Below are positions 27,256-38,000 of a DNA stretch of 64,000 nt, piece after piece. The translations under genes and the position numbers were made by a program. The stretch is from contig OZ244118.1 in NCBI GenBank assembly GCA_965215765.1, positions 2,294,001 through 2,358,000 on the forward strand. The letters run 5' to 3'. Source of the stretch: G965212025 sp965215765 (GTDB lineage: Bacteria; Pseudomonadota; Gammaproteobacteria; Poriferisulfidales; Oxydemutatoraceae). The notes under the pieces were generated by a model, which was not told the origin of the DNA, ran no database searches, and was given only the letters and a program-made list of their open reading frames with translations. Every line of letters begins with the position of its first letter. Within the stretch, counting starts at the first letter, position 1.

Positions 27256-29847
27256 TCATGGGCTTTGTTCATCAGCAGTCTGCTCGTCTGCATCAGAAAC
27301 CACCAAAGAAAACATCCCGGAAATAACATCTTTCCCTTTCACACGCTTCAGTCTCACACCTTTTGCGTATCTGCCCAAGGTGGAAATCGAAGCCGACGGA
27401 ACCCTGATTAAACTACCACTGGCCGTCACCAAAACCAGATCTTCATCATTGGCTGGCAGCGTAGCCCCCACCAAGCTTTCATTTTTGCCGGAAAACTTGA
27501 TGGCAAGAACCCCCATTCCGGCGCGGTTCCTGACTGGAAACTGATCCAGTTTGACTCGCTTGCCGACCCCCCGGCTCGTCACCAAGGCCAACACGCTTTC
27601 ATCTTCTTTCGGGGTAAAACAAAGTAGCGTGACCGCGCGAGCACCATCGCGAAGACGTATCCCGCGTACCCCCCGGCTAACACGCCCGGTTGCCCGTATT
27701 TTGCTCTCATTGAAGCGGACACACCGTCCGTGATCACTCACCAGAATAAAGTGCTGACCTTTTTCGCTGTTTATGGCGCTGACCACCTCATCACCGTCAC
27801 CCAGAACAATCGCACGAATACCCGATGACATTGGTCTGGAATAGCGCTCCAAAGAAGTCTTTTTGATAACACCTTTTGCGGTTGCCAGAACCAGGTGGCG
27901 TCCCGGCATGTAGTCGCACAATGGCAGAATTGCCGAAATTTTCTCACCTGCCTGCAGACGTAACAGGTTAACAATCGGCTTGCCTTTTGCAGCGCGTCCC
28001 GCCCGTGGCAATTGATACGCCTTAATCCAGTAGACTTTTCCAATATTTGAAAAACACAATAAGGTGTCATGGGTCGCAGCAAACAATACTTTCTTTACCC
28101 AATCACCTTCATTGACAATGGCGGCCGTAATCCCTGAACCACCACGCTTTTGCGCCACGAAATTATCGATGGCCTGGGATTTCACATAGCCCGTGGCGGA
28201 TAAGGTAATGACCAATTTTTCCGGGGTAATAAAGTCTTCTTCACTGAAATTTCCCACTGGTCCAACAATTTCAGTCCGGCGCGCATCTGCGTATGATTCG
28301 CGCACCGCTTCCAGCTCTTCGCGGATAACCTGGGTCAATTTGTCAGGATCAGCCAGAATGTGGTTCAACTCCGCAATGGTCAGTCGCAACTCGCGATAAT
28401 CGGAAATCACCCGGTTTTTTTCCAGCGCAGTCAAACGGTGCAAGCGCAGCGCCAGGATAGCCAGAGACTGCTCTACGGAAAGATAATAGACACCATCCCG
28501 TAGGCCATAATCGTCAGACAAACCCTCGGGTCGCGCCAGGCGCAGATCCATGCTTTCACCTGTATCCACCTCAAGCATCATCTCTTGAACCACATCTGCA
28601 GGCCAAGACCGCGCCATCAAAGATTCCTTGGCAGCGCTTGGGCTTTCGCTTGCTTTAATCAGTTCGATAACTGCGTCAATACTGCCCAAAGCCACCGCCT
28701 GTCCTTCAAGGATATGGGCTTTTGCCCGCGCCTTGCGCAACTCAAAAATCGTGCGCCTGACCACGACATCCCGGCGATGCTCTATGAAATGCTCAATCAG
28801 CGTTTTCAAGTTGGCCGTAATCGGGCGCTTGGAAACAACCGCAACCATATTCATGCTGAAAGATATTTGCAGCCTGGTGCTCTGGTACAGACGGTTCAAA
28901 ATCACCCCGGCGATCTCTCCCTGCCCAATTTCTATGACCACACGCATTCCTTCTTTATCCGATTCATCGCGCAAATTGGAAATTCCGGATATTTTCTTGC
29001 CCCTGACCAGTTCGGCTATATGCTCCACGAGGCGGGCTTTGTTCACGGTATAAGGCAGCTCAGTCACCACGATACGCGTTCTTCCAGATCTTTTGGCATC
29101 TTCAATTTGACACCGCGCCCTCACCGTGATCACCCCGGAGCCTGTCTCGTACGCCTTGCGAATCGCTTCTCTGCCGCATATCAGCCCCCCGGTGGGAAAA
29201 TCTGGCCCCGGTATATGGCTGATAAGTTCGTCAAGAGAAATCTCCGGCTTATCCAGACAAGCGATGGTTGCGCCAAGAGTTTCCCGGATATTGTGGGGGG
29301 GGATGGAGGTGGCCATGGCAACCGCGATACCCATAGAACCGTTGATTAACAGGTTCGGTATGCGTGTCGGCAATACCTCCGGCTCCTGTTCCGTGCCATC
29401 ATAGTTCGGACTGAAATCAACGGTCTCTTTGCCGAGATCAGCCAGCATCTCACTTGTGAGGCGTGTCATACGAACTTCGGTGTAACGCATGGCGGCCGGT
29501 GCGTCCCCGTCTATGGAACCAAAGTTTCCCTGACCATCCACCAAGGGATAGCGCATGGAGAACTTCTGTGCCATACGCACGATAGCCTCGTAGACGACGA
29601 CATCACCGTGCGGGTGATATTTTCCGATCACGTCACCGACGACACGTGCCGACTTTTTATAGGCTTTGTTCCAGTCGTTGTTCAGCTCACTCATCGCATA
29701 CAACGCCCGTCTGTGTACGGGTTTGAGACCATCTCGAATGTCAGGTAATGCGCGCCCAATGATGACACTCATCGCATAGTCCACGTAGGACTGGCGCATG
29801 ATGTCCTCAAGGTCAACCGGGAGGAGTTTGCGTGAAAAATCAGACAT
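27256..29847 (-). CDS. gyrA: DNA gyrase subunit A
   Basis: GyrA cuts and rejoins DNA in the supercoiling tetramer. From ATG 29847 the catalytic Tyr falls at residue 122 (AMRYTEV), as in E. coli. The quinolone region reads KYHPHGDVVVYEAIV: residue 83 is Val and 87 is Glu, instead of Ser and Asp. The GyrA-box is QKRGGSG, a variant of QRRGGKG, and six C-terminal pinwheel blades follow. It ends in an acidic tail (SDADEQTADEQSP). Total 863 residues, the normal length. It is followed 60 bases on by the pheA frame, with no serC between them. Confidence 0.94.
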   Translation of the reverse strand: MSDFSRKLLPVDLEDIMRQSYVDYAMSVIIGRALPDIRDGLKPVHRRALYAMSELNNDWNKAYKKSARVVGDVIGKYHPHGDVVVYEAIVRMAQKFSMRYPLVDGQGNFGSIDGDAPAAMRYTEVRMTRLTSEMLADLGKETVDFSPNYDGTEQEPEVLPTRIPNLLINGSMGIAVAMATSIPPHNIRETLGATIACLDKPEISLDELISHIPGPDFPTGGLICGREAIRKAYETGSGVITVRARCQIEDAKRSGRTRIVVTELPYTVNKARLVEHIAELVRGKKISGISNLRDESDKEGMRVVIEIGQGEIAGVILNRLYQSTRLQISFSMNMVAVVSKRPITANLKTLIEHFIEHRRDVVVRRTIFELRKARAKAHILEGQAVALGSIDAVIELIKASESPSAAKESLMARSWPADVVQEMMLEVDTGESMDLRLARPEGLSDDYGLRDGVYYLSVEQSLAILALRLHRLTALEKNRVISDYRELRLTIAELNHILADPDKLTQVIREELEAVRESYADARRTEIVGPVGNFSEEDFITPEKLVITLSATGYVKSQAIDNFVAQKRGGSGITAAIVNEGDWVKKVLFAATHDTLLCFSNIGKVYWIKAYQLPRAGRAAKGKPIVNLLRLQAGEKISAILPLCDYMPGRHLVLATAKGVIKKTSLERYSRPMSSGIRAIVLGDGDEVVSAINSEKGQHFILVSDHGRCVRFNESKIRATGRVSRGVRGIRLRDGARAVTLLCFTPKEDESVLALVTSRGVGKRVKLDQFPVRNRAGMGVLAIKFSGKNESLVGATLPANDEDLVLVTASGSLIRVPSASISTLGRYAKGVRLKRVKGKDVISGMFSLVVSDADEQTADEQSP

Positions 29848-30122
29848 GGAAAGTGGCAACAGAAAACTTCAGGCCTTGGCTTGGAAAGCCGCCAAAGACC
29901 AAGGAGAAGTGTAACACAGAGACAGGGCAAGCCGCCTTGCCCGCAGAGAATTCCCGAGCCTCCATTTCACTGACAGGCAAGCACTGAAGGCCATCAAAAA
30001 GCCTGTCGAACAGCGTCATGTCAGCTTCATCTCCGCAGGTCTGGGAGCACCTATCACGAAATCGCCTGACAGAAGCAAAGTCGGCACAATATACTGGCAC
30101 TCCAACGCTGCCGGTGTGGCTG
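29848..30122. other. Spacer upstream of gyrA, no gene seen
   Basis: This 275-bp stretch should hold the gyrA promoter and the rraA transcript end. A 132-codon minus-strand frame overlaps it and the rraA 3' end, but its product matches nothing and its start lies inside rraA in another frame. No hairpin with a T run was found. Confidence 0.4.
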
Positions 30123-30611
30123 TCAAGTCCTGGATTCAAGCTTTTGCGCGGCAACCAGGGCTCCATCCTCATCGGCGTAGACGAAACTTCCTGGCAAAAA
30201 AGAAACGCCAGCAAAATGAACGGGTACATCAACAGCACCGGTATGTAGTTTGCAGCTTTTTCGCGGCTGCGTTGCCAGTGCCATTACGCCCAACGGAAGC
30301 GTCTTCAGTATGGCACTATCCCTGACACAGCCATTGACTATCACCGCTTCCCATCCATTTCCCACCGCCAATTTGGCAAGCAAGTCCCCGAGTAGTGCGC
30401 AACGCATTGAAGCTCTCCCGTCTACTACCAGCACAGATGCCTTTACGCGCACTTCAAGCAATTCCCTCACCAGGGAATTGTCTTCAAAACAACTGACCGT
30501 CCGAATGGCACCGCAAAACTTTCGAATGCCACCAAAATGGCGAAACTCCGGGCGGACAAGTTGTACTTTTTCCGGATAGAGATCACACAAATCGGCCGTT
30601 GAGAATTTCAT
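30123..30611 (-). CDS. rraA: Regulator of RNase E activity A
   Basis: RraA trimers bind RNase E and restrain it. The 162-residue sequence has the family marks: STADLCDLYPEKVQL at the start, FGGIRKFCGAIRTVSCFEDN, LVVDGRASMRCALLGDLLAKLA, and GWEAVIVNGCVRDSAIL. The ATG at 30611 matches known RraA starts; the frame is open to 30680 without support. It follows rpoC, where rpsL-rpsG-fusA usually lie, so the ribosomal str operon has been moved. Confidence 0.9.
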   Translation of the reverse strand: MKFSTADLCDLYPEKVQLVRPEFRHFGGIRKFCGAIRTVSCFEDNSLVRELLEVRVKASVLVVDGRASMRCALLGDLLAKLAVGNGWEAVIVNGCVRDSAILKTLPLGVMALATQPRKSCKLHTGAVDVPVHFAGVSFLPGSFVYADEDGALVAAQKLESRT

Positions 30612-30782
30612 TATGTTTTCGAGACGCCAAAAACCGAGCAGAAAGGTCAGCCGGAAAACGCTCTCATGCCCCCGACGCACACCAAAGCACTTGCGGGCTC
30701 TTTCGAAAAAGAAGCTCGTTCCCCTTAGGCAAGGGGTGCTGAAAGCGAGGCACAGTGTTCACCTCGGCTCCCCGATTGTGCT

Positions 30783-33700
30783 TTATTCAACCAGGATGGA
30801 GCTCGGGATATGGCCATCCGGCGGTGCGGCAGAAATTTCAGCAGAACTTTCGACATCACTGAAAAATTCTCCCTCTGGAATGGACATGTGATAGTCAGAA
30901 CCCAGTTCATCGCCCAGACTCAATTCCTTGGGGAAATGCGAGAATCCAGTCCCTGCCGGTATCAGACGCCCGGAAATAACGTTTTCTTTCAAGCCATTCA
31001 ACTCGTCCACCGCACCACGAACGCTCGCGTCAGTCAACACTCGAGTCGTTTCCTGAAAAGAGGCTGCAGAAATAAACGATTCCGTGAACAAAGAGGCTTT
31101 GGTAATACCCAGCAGTACACGCTCAAACCTTATCGGTTCTTTTTCGTCTTCGATCAGATGTTGATTCATGCTGCAAACTTTTGCGAAACTGATCCTTTCA
31201 TCGACCAGGTACTTGCTGTCACCCGGGTCAAGGACAACGACGTTGCTGATCATTTGCCGGACAATCATTTCAATATGCTTGTCGTTAATGGTCACTCCCT
31301 GCAAACGGTACACATTTTGTATTTCCCTTACCATGTAGGCAGTTAGTGCTTCAGCCCCCAGTAACCTCAAAATATCATGAGGATCTTGTTCTCCATTCGA
31401 AATACAGTCGCCTTTTTCTACTTTTTCACCTTCAAAAACATTCAAATGCCGCACTTTCGGAATCAAAATGGTGACTTCCTTCTCTTCCTCATTGGTGATG
31501 ATAAAGCGGGTTTTTCCTCTGACTTCCTTGCCGAAGCTGACAATCCCCGCGCATTCTGCAAGTACGGCGCCTTCTTTCGGCTTCTTCGCTTCAAACAGAT
31601 CGGCCACACGCGGCAAGCCACCCGTAATATCGCCGGTTTCGGTCACTCTCTCCGGCACTTTGGCAATCACGTCTCCTGGTTCCACCCAGTCTCCATTTGT
31701 CAGAGAGACAATCGCTTCCACTGGTAGGCGATGGAGTGCTTCCCTGCCATCCGGCAACTTGACGGGACGATCCTTTCTGCTAACCAGTTTGATCATTGGA
31801 GCCAGAACCGTTCGGCTCCTCTCTGAGAACACATCAGTGGATATCACCACTTGGGAAACGATGCCGGTGGCCATATCGTCGCGTTGCAAAGTTGACAACC
31901 CTTCCTCAAAGTCTGCCAAAAGAACTTTGCCTTTTACTTCGGCAACGATCGGGTGAATGTGCGGCTCCCAGAACGCCACCATGGTTCCCGCTTTGGCCTT
32001 TGCGCCTTCGCTAACGTTCAACTGGGCACCATAAGGGATGAGGTAACGCTCATTTTCATTGCCCTGCTCATCAACGACGCTAAGCTCACCTGAGCGGGAA
32101 ATGGCAACGAAGGTTCCGTCTTTCTTGCCAACACGTTGAACCTTGTGGTAGCGAATTTTGCCACCCTTTTTGGTGTGTAAGCTGCTCGCTGCCACCGCGC
32201 GACTGGAAGAACCGCCGACGTGGAAAGTACGCATTGTCAGCTGTGTGCCCGGCTCGCCGATGGACTGTGCAGCAATGATGCCTGCCGCCGCTCCAATATT
32301 CACCAAGGTGTCTTTCGACAAATCTCTGCCATAGCAAAGCGCGCAAATACCATGCCGGGAAACACAGGTCACCGGAGAACGCACTTTTACCTGGTCGATA
32401 CCCAGTTCTTCAATATTCTTTATGTTGTCCTCATCAAGTAAGGTATTTTTCTCAATCAACACGTCTGTGCCGTTCTTGACTGTCACGTCTTCAGCAACCA
32501 CACGACCCAATACCCGCTTACTCAACGCCTCTACCACCTCACCGTCGCGAAAGTCCGACTGCAAAATAATGCCGTCATCGCATTCGCAATCATGTTCAAC
32601 CACAGTCATGCTTTGCGACACATCAACGAGTCGACGGGTGAGATAACCTGAGTTGGACGTTTTCAGCGCAGTATCAGCCAAGCCTTTGCGTCCACCGTGG
32701 GTTGAGCTGAAAAACTGGTGCATGTCCAGCCCTTCACGAAAGCTCGCGGTAATGGGATTTTCAATAATGGTTCCGTCCGGCTTTGCCATTGACCCACGCA
32801 TGCCGGACAACTGCTTGATTTGCGTCGCCGAACCGCGGGCACCGGAATCTGACATCATGAAGATGGAATTAAACGACCGTTGTGTACATTTTCCTCTCCC
32901 TGGAATATTCACCTCCTCAGTCCCGAGTTCCTCCATCATGGCTTTTTCAACCTGCTCACTGGTGCGCAACCAGACGTCCACCACCAAGTTGTAGCGCTCA
33001 TGGTCGGTCACCACGCCACTGACATAGTCCGATTGGATTTTTTTGACCTTGGCTCTGGCTTCCTCAAGCAGGCTGGCTTTCATCTTCGGGATGATCATGT
33101 CATCAACGCCGAAAGAAATCCCGGCACTCGTCGCGTACTGAAATCCCGTGTTTTTTAACTGGTCTGCAAAAACGACCGTTCGCTTGATGTTGCTCGTGCG
33201 ATAGCAGGTATCGATCAAGCGCGACACGTTTTTTTTATCCAGAATCCGATTGACCAGATCAAAAGGCAATTCGTCCGGTAAAATTCTGAGCAACAAAGCC
33301 CGACCAACCGTGGTTTTGACTCTTCCCGCCGGGTCATTCGCGCGTTTCGGCAAGCGGAATTCAATCGCAGCGTGCAAATCCAGCACATCCAGTTGCATGG
33401 CTTTTTCTATCTCGTCAAGGTCGGCAAAAACCATCCCTTCGCCCTTGGCTCCGATTCGCTCACGCGTCATGTAATACAGCCCCAGGATAATGTCCTGAGT
33501 CGGAACGATTACCGGCGAGCCGTTGGCTGGAGAAAGAATATTGTTGGAAGACATGATGAGGATCCGCGCCTCAATCTGAGCCTCAACTGAAAGGGGAATA
33601 TGAACCGCCATCTGGTCACCATCAAAGTCAGCGTTGAAAGCAGCACATACCAGTGGGTGCAACTGTATGGCTTTGCCCTCAACCAGGATGGGTTCAAAAG

Positions 33701-35009
33701 CCTGGATACCCAAACGGTGCAAAGTCGGGGCACGGTTTAACAGCACCGGGTGTTCTTTGATCACCTCGGCCAGAACGTCCCAAACCTCTGGAATTTCATT
33801 CTCCACCATTTTTCTTCCTGCCCGGCTGGAACTGACGATACCTCGCCTGCGAAACTTTCCGATAATGAAAGGTTTGAACAGCTCCAGCGCCATTTTCGTT
33901 GGCAACCCGCATTCGTGAAGCTTCAATGTCGGGCCGACCACTATCACGGAACGCCCGGAATAATCCACACGCTTGCCAAGCAGATTTTGACGGAATCGCC
34001 CTTGCTTGCCTTTAATCATGTCAGCAAGAGACTTCAGTGCCCTTTTGTTCGCACCCGTTACCGGCCGCCCTCGCCGACCGTTATCCAGAAGCGCATCGAC
34101 CGACTCCTGCAACATCCTCTTTTCATTACGCACGATGATTTCAGGGGCATCCAGATCCAGCAGGCGCTTGAGACGGTTGTTGCGATTGATGACGCGCCGA
34201 TATAAATCGTTCAGATCAGAAGTGGCAAAATGCCCACTCTCCAAGGGAACAAGCGGTCGCAGATCAGGAGGCAACACCGGAAGAACCTGTAAAATCATCC
34301 ACTCCGGACGGTTGTGCGAGTTCAGGAATGACTCGACCAATTTGAGACGCTTGGTCAGCTTCTTGAGCTGTGTTTGAGAACGAGTGGTGATAATTTCCTC
34401 TCTCAACTGTATAGATACCTTGAGCAGATCAAAATCTTTGAGGAGCTTCAAGATCGCTTCCGCACCCATGCCTACGGAAAAATTACTATCGCCGTGCTCT
34501 TCAAGATTTTCGTCGTATGCGTTCTCGTTCATCAGCTCGCCTTTGCGCAAATCCGTCATTCCGGGATCCGTTACACAGTAACTTTCAAAATAAATCACGC
34601 GCTCCAGATTTTTGGGACTGATGTCAAGCAACAGACCAATTTTTGACGGAAGGGATTTCAGAAACCAGATATGGGAAACCGGGCTCGCAAGCACAATATG
34701 CCCCATTCTCTCTCGCCTGGTTTTCGACAAAGTCACTTCAACACCACACTTCTCACAAACCACCTCACGGTGCTTGGGCCGCCGGTATTTCCCGCACAGG
34801 CACTCGTAGTCTTTGATGGGGCCGAAGATCCGCGCACAAAACAAGCCATCGCGCTCCGGCTTGTAGGTGCGGTAATTAATCGTTTCCGGTTTTTTTACTT
34901 CCCCGTAAGACCACGACTTGACGTGCTCCGGTGAAGCCAGACCAACTCTGATGGTCTCGAAAGCACCCTGTGCTTCCTGATGCGTGATATGTTTGGCCAG
35001 ATACCTCAT
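30783..35009 (-). CDS. rpoC: RNA polymerase subunit beta'
   Basis: The 1,408-residue beta' subunit carries the N-terminal zinc ribbon (CLCGKYRRPKHREVVCEKC, residues about 70-90), the catalytic NADFDGDQMAVH that binds two Mg2+ ions, the bridge helix and trigger-loop region (FFSSTHGGRKGLADTALKT) and the second Zn site (CECDDG…CVSRHGICALCYG). The C-terminus ends in an acidic, Pro-rich stretch. The ATG overlaps the rpoB stop by four bases. A short hairpin (CCCCTTGCCTAAGGGG, 30721-30736) lies downstream but lacks a close T run. Confidence 0.96.
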   Translation of the reverse strand: MRYLAKHITHQEAQGAFETIRVGLASPEHVKSWSYGEVKKPETINYRTYKPERDGLFCARIFGPIKDYECLCGKYRRPKHREVVCEKCGVEVTLSKTRRERMGHIVLASPVSHIWFLKSLPSKIGLLLDISPKNLERVIYFESYCVTDPGMTDLRKGELMNENAYDENLEEHGDSNFSVGMGAEAILKLLKDFDLLKVSIQLREEIITTRSQTQLKKLTKRLKLVESFLNSHNRPEWMILQVLPVLPPDLRPLVPLESGHFATSDLNDLYRRVINRNNRLKRLLDLDAPEIIVRNEKRMLQESVDALLDNGRRGRPVTGANKRALKSLADMIKGKQGRFRQNLLGKRVDYSGRSVIVVGPTLKLHECGLPTKMALELFKPFIIGKFRRRGIVSSSRAGRKMVENEIPEVWDVLAEVIKEHPVLLNRAPTLHRLGIQAFEPILVEGKAIQLHPLVCAAFNADFDGDQMAVHIPLSVEAQIEARILIMSSNNILSPANGSPVIVPTQDIILGLYYMTRERIGAKGEGMVFADLDEIEKAMQLDVLDLHAAIEFRLPKRANDPAGRVKTTVGRALLLRILPDELPFDLVNRILDKKNVSRLIDTCYRTSNIKRTVVFADQLKNTGFQYATSAGISFGVDDMIIPKMKASLLEEARAKVKKIQSDYVSGVVTDHERYNLVVDVWLRTSEQVEKAMMEELGTEEVNIPGRGKCTQRSFNSIFMMSDSGARGSATQIKQLSGMRGSMAKPDGTIIENPITASFREGLDMHQFFSSTHGGRKGLADTALKTSNSGYLTRRLVDVSQSMTVVEHDCECDDGIILQSDFRDGEVVEALSKRVLGRVVAEDVTVKNGTDVLIEKNTLLDEDNIKNIEELGIDQVKVRSPVTCVSRHGICALCYGRDLSKDTLVNIGAAAGIIAAQSIGEPGTQLTMRTFHVGGSSSRAVAASSLHTKKGGKIRYHKVQRVGKKDGTFVAISRSGELSVVDEQGNENERYLIPYGAQLNVSEGAKAKAGTMVAFWEPHIHPIVAEVKGKVLLADFEEGLSTLQRDDMATGIVSQVVISTDVFSERSRTVLAPMIKLVSRKDRPVKLPDGREALHRLPVEAIVSLTNGDWVEPGDVIAKVPERVTETGDITGGLPRVADLFEAKKPKEGAVLAECAGIVSFGKEVRGKTRFIITNEEEKEVTILIPKVRHLNVFEGEKVEKGDCISNGEQDPHDILRLLGAEALTAYMVREIQNVYRLQGVTINDKHIEMIVRQMISNVVVLDPGDSKYLVDERISFAKVCSMNQHLIEDEKEPIRFERVLLGITKASLFTESFISAASFQETTRVLTDASVRGAVDELNGLKENVISGRLIPAGTGFSHFPKELSLGDELGSDYHMSIPEGEFFSDVESSAEISAAPPDGHIPSSILVE

Positions 35010-38000
35010 TCTATTCCCTGCCCGCTGTTACGCTTTTTTGTATCAAAATCTATATTGAGACCCAGTGCCCGAATTTCTTTGGTTAGCACATTAAAGGATT
35101 CCGGGATGCTGGTTTCGATGCGCAAATCATCGTTGGTAATGTTGCGATAAACATTATTTCGCCCGACAATATCGTCCGATTTCACTGTCAGCATTTCCTG
35201 AAGCGTGTACGAGGCTCCATAAGCTTCCAGTGCCCATACTTCCATTTCTCCGAAGCGCTGTCCTCCAAAATACGCCTTGCCTCCCGTGGGCTGCTGCGTG
35301 ACCATGCTGTAACGACCTATGGATCGGGCATGCATTTTGTCGTCCACCAAGTGATTTAATTTCATCATGTACAGATACCCGACCGTCACGTCACGATCAA
35401 AGCGTTCGCCGGAGCGCCCGTCATAAAGCTGCGTTTGACCGCTTTGGGGCATCCCTGCCATTTTCAAGGCATTCTTGATTTCCTGTTCAGCGGCACCGTC
35501 AAAAACCGGAGTCTCCATGGGAACCCCGTGACGTAGCCTTTCAGACATTTTCATGACTTCCGTATCATCCAAATTGCTGACGTGCTCGCTTTCCCGCCTT
35601 CCAGCACCATATATCTGCTTCAACTTTTTGCGCAATTTTTCAGGAGACGAACCGGCATCCAGCAAGTTTCCGATCTTCTTTCCCAAACCTTTGGCTGCCC
35701 AGCCAAGATGGGTTTCCAGCACCTGACCCACATTCATTCTGGAAGGTACGCCCAGCGGGTTCAGCACCATGTCTATCGGGGTACCGTCTGCCAGGAAAGG
35801 CATATCTTCTGTCGGAACCACGAGTGAAACCACTCCTTTGTTGCCGTGTCTTCCCGCCATTTTGTCACCGGCTTGCAATCTCCTTTTTACGGCCAGATGA
35901 ATTTTAATGCGTTTGATAACGCCGGACGGCAAAGCATCACCTCTTTCCAGCTTCTCTCGAGCCTTGTTCAATCCCTCTGTCGCCGTGTCTTGGTGTACGA
36001 CCAGGCGCGCTTTCAATTCTTCCAGCTTTTTGGCGGCACTTTCCCTGCGCAAACTGATTTTGAGCCAATTTTTACGCGGCAATGCTTTCAAGTCACTCTC
36101 TGTCAAGGCTTGGTCGGCCTTAAGAGCTGTAGAATCCCTTGCCAATTCTTCGCCAATCAACAGCTTGAGAATCCGGTCATAAACACCATTTTCGTGTATT
36201 CGCAGACGACTGTTGATATCCTTCTCCATGCGGTCGAAGTCAGCCGTGGCCAATTTCTGGGCGCAGGCATCCTTTTTCTCACCTTCACGCGTAAATATCC
36301 GCACACCTATCACGGTTCCATGCATGCCGGATGGCACTCGCAAAGAAGTATCTTTAACATCGTGCGCTTTTTCGCCAAAAATGGCGCGCAGAAGCTTTTC
36401 TTCCGGACCCACCTGCACGTCACCCTTGGGAGTCACTTTGCCAACCAGTATATCGCCGGGCTCTACTTCCGCCCCGACATAAACCACGCCTGAAGCATCC
36501 AGCTTTGAAATCATGCCATCTGGAACATTGGTGATATCCGCAGTGATTTCCTCACGGCTCACTTTCATGTCACGCGCAGTGCAGGTCAGCTCTTCAATAT
36601 GAATGGATGTAAAGTGGTCGTCTTCCACCATCCGCTCCGACACCAGGATGGAATCTTCAAAGTTGTACCCATGCCATGGCATGAACGCAACCAGAACATT
36701 TCTGCCAAGCGACAGTTCGCCCATATCTGTGCAGGGTCCATCGGCAATAATGTCGCCGGCTTCCAGGCAATCACCAACTGTAACCAGAGGCCTCTGATTG
36801 ATGCAAGTATTCTGGTTTGAGCGCGCGTATTTGGTCAGACGATAGATGTCCACTCCGTCACCGTCTTCTATCTCATCTTCGTTCACGCTCATGACGATTC
36901 GGGTGGAATCTACCGACATCACCGTCCCGCCACGCTTGGCCAGAACGGCCACCCCTGAATCTCGGGCGACCACACGTTCCATACCGGTGCCCACAAGCGG
37001 CTTTTCGCACTGCAATGTAGGAACAGCCTGCCTCTGCATATTGGATCCCATCAAGGCACGGTTGGCGTCGTCGTGCTCCAAAAATGGAATCAGGGAAGCA
37101 GAAGCAGAAACGATCTGGTTCGAGGAAACATCTATATATTGCACATCTTTCGGGCTTTTCAGGACAAACTCGTTCTGATAGCGGCAGCTGACAAGTTCAC
37201 CCGTCAGTCGCCCGTGCGTATCCAGCTTCACGTTCGCTTGCGCAATAACATAATTTCCTTCCCTGATAGCAGACAAATATTCCACCTTTTCGGTGATCTT
37301 GCGATTGGAGACCACGAAGTACGGGGTCTCCAGAAAGCCATACTTGTTTGGGTGTGAATACACTGCCAGCGAACTGATTAAACCAATATTCGGACCTTCC
37401 GGCGTTTCAATCGGACAGACACGACCATAGTGGGAAGGATGCACATCCCGAACTTCGAAACCGGCACGGTCACGAGTCAGGCCGCCAGGGCCAAGAGAAG
37501 AAATACGGCGCTTGTGAGTCACTTCTGAAAGCGGGTTGATCTGATCCATGAACTGAGACAGCTGTCCCGAACAAAAGAACTCGTTAACAATGCTGGTGAT
37601 TGGCTTCACGTTGATGAAATTTTTCGGCATCATGTCTTCGCTTTCGGCCATGGCCAACCTTTCCCCCAAGGCTCGCTCAACACGCCTTAAGCCGTTGCGG
37701 TAAGTGTCCACCAGCATTTCACCAACTGAGCGAACGCGCCGATTGCCCAAATGGTCAATATCGTCGCAACTACGAAAACCGTTACGGATTTTCAGCAACT
37801 CTTGCAAAACCGAGACGATATCATCCAGATGAAGAGTGGAACGTCTCTCTTCCCTACCAGGGGCGGCAGGACTTTCAGCGACATCATCACTTCTGCCCAC
37901 ACCCAGATCCAGCTTCATGCGCCCGCACTCTGACAGGTCATAGCGTTCTTTTTGTAAAAACAGGCCATTAAAGAGGTTGTCACACGCTTCACGACTTGAG

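Noticed and set aside
29840..30238. 132-codon minus-strand frame between rraA and gyrA
   Set aside because: It begins within rraA in another frame, overlaps the gyrA start and has no recognisable similarity.
30721..30736. Hairpin after rpoC as an intrinsic terminator
   Set aside because: The stem is only six base pairs and the nearest T run is about ten bases away.
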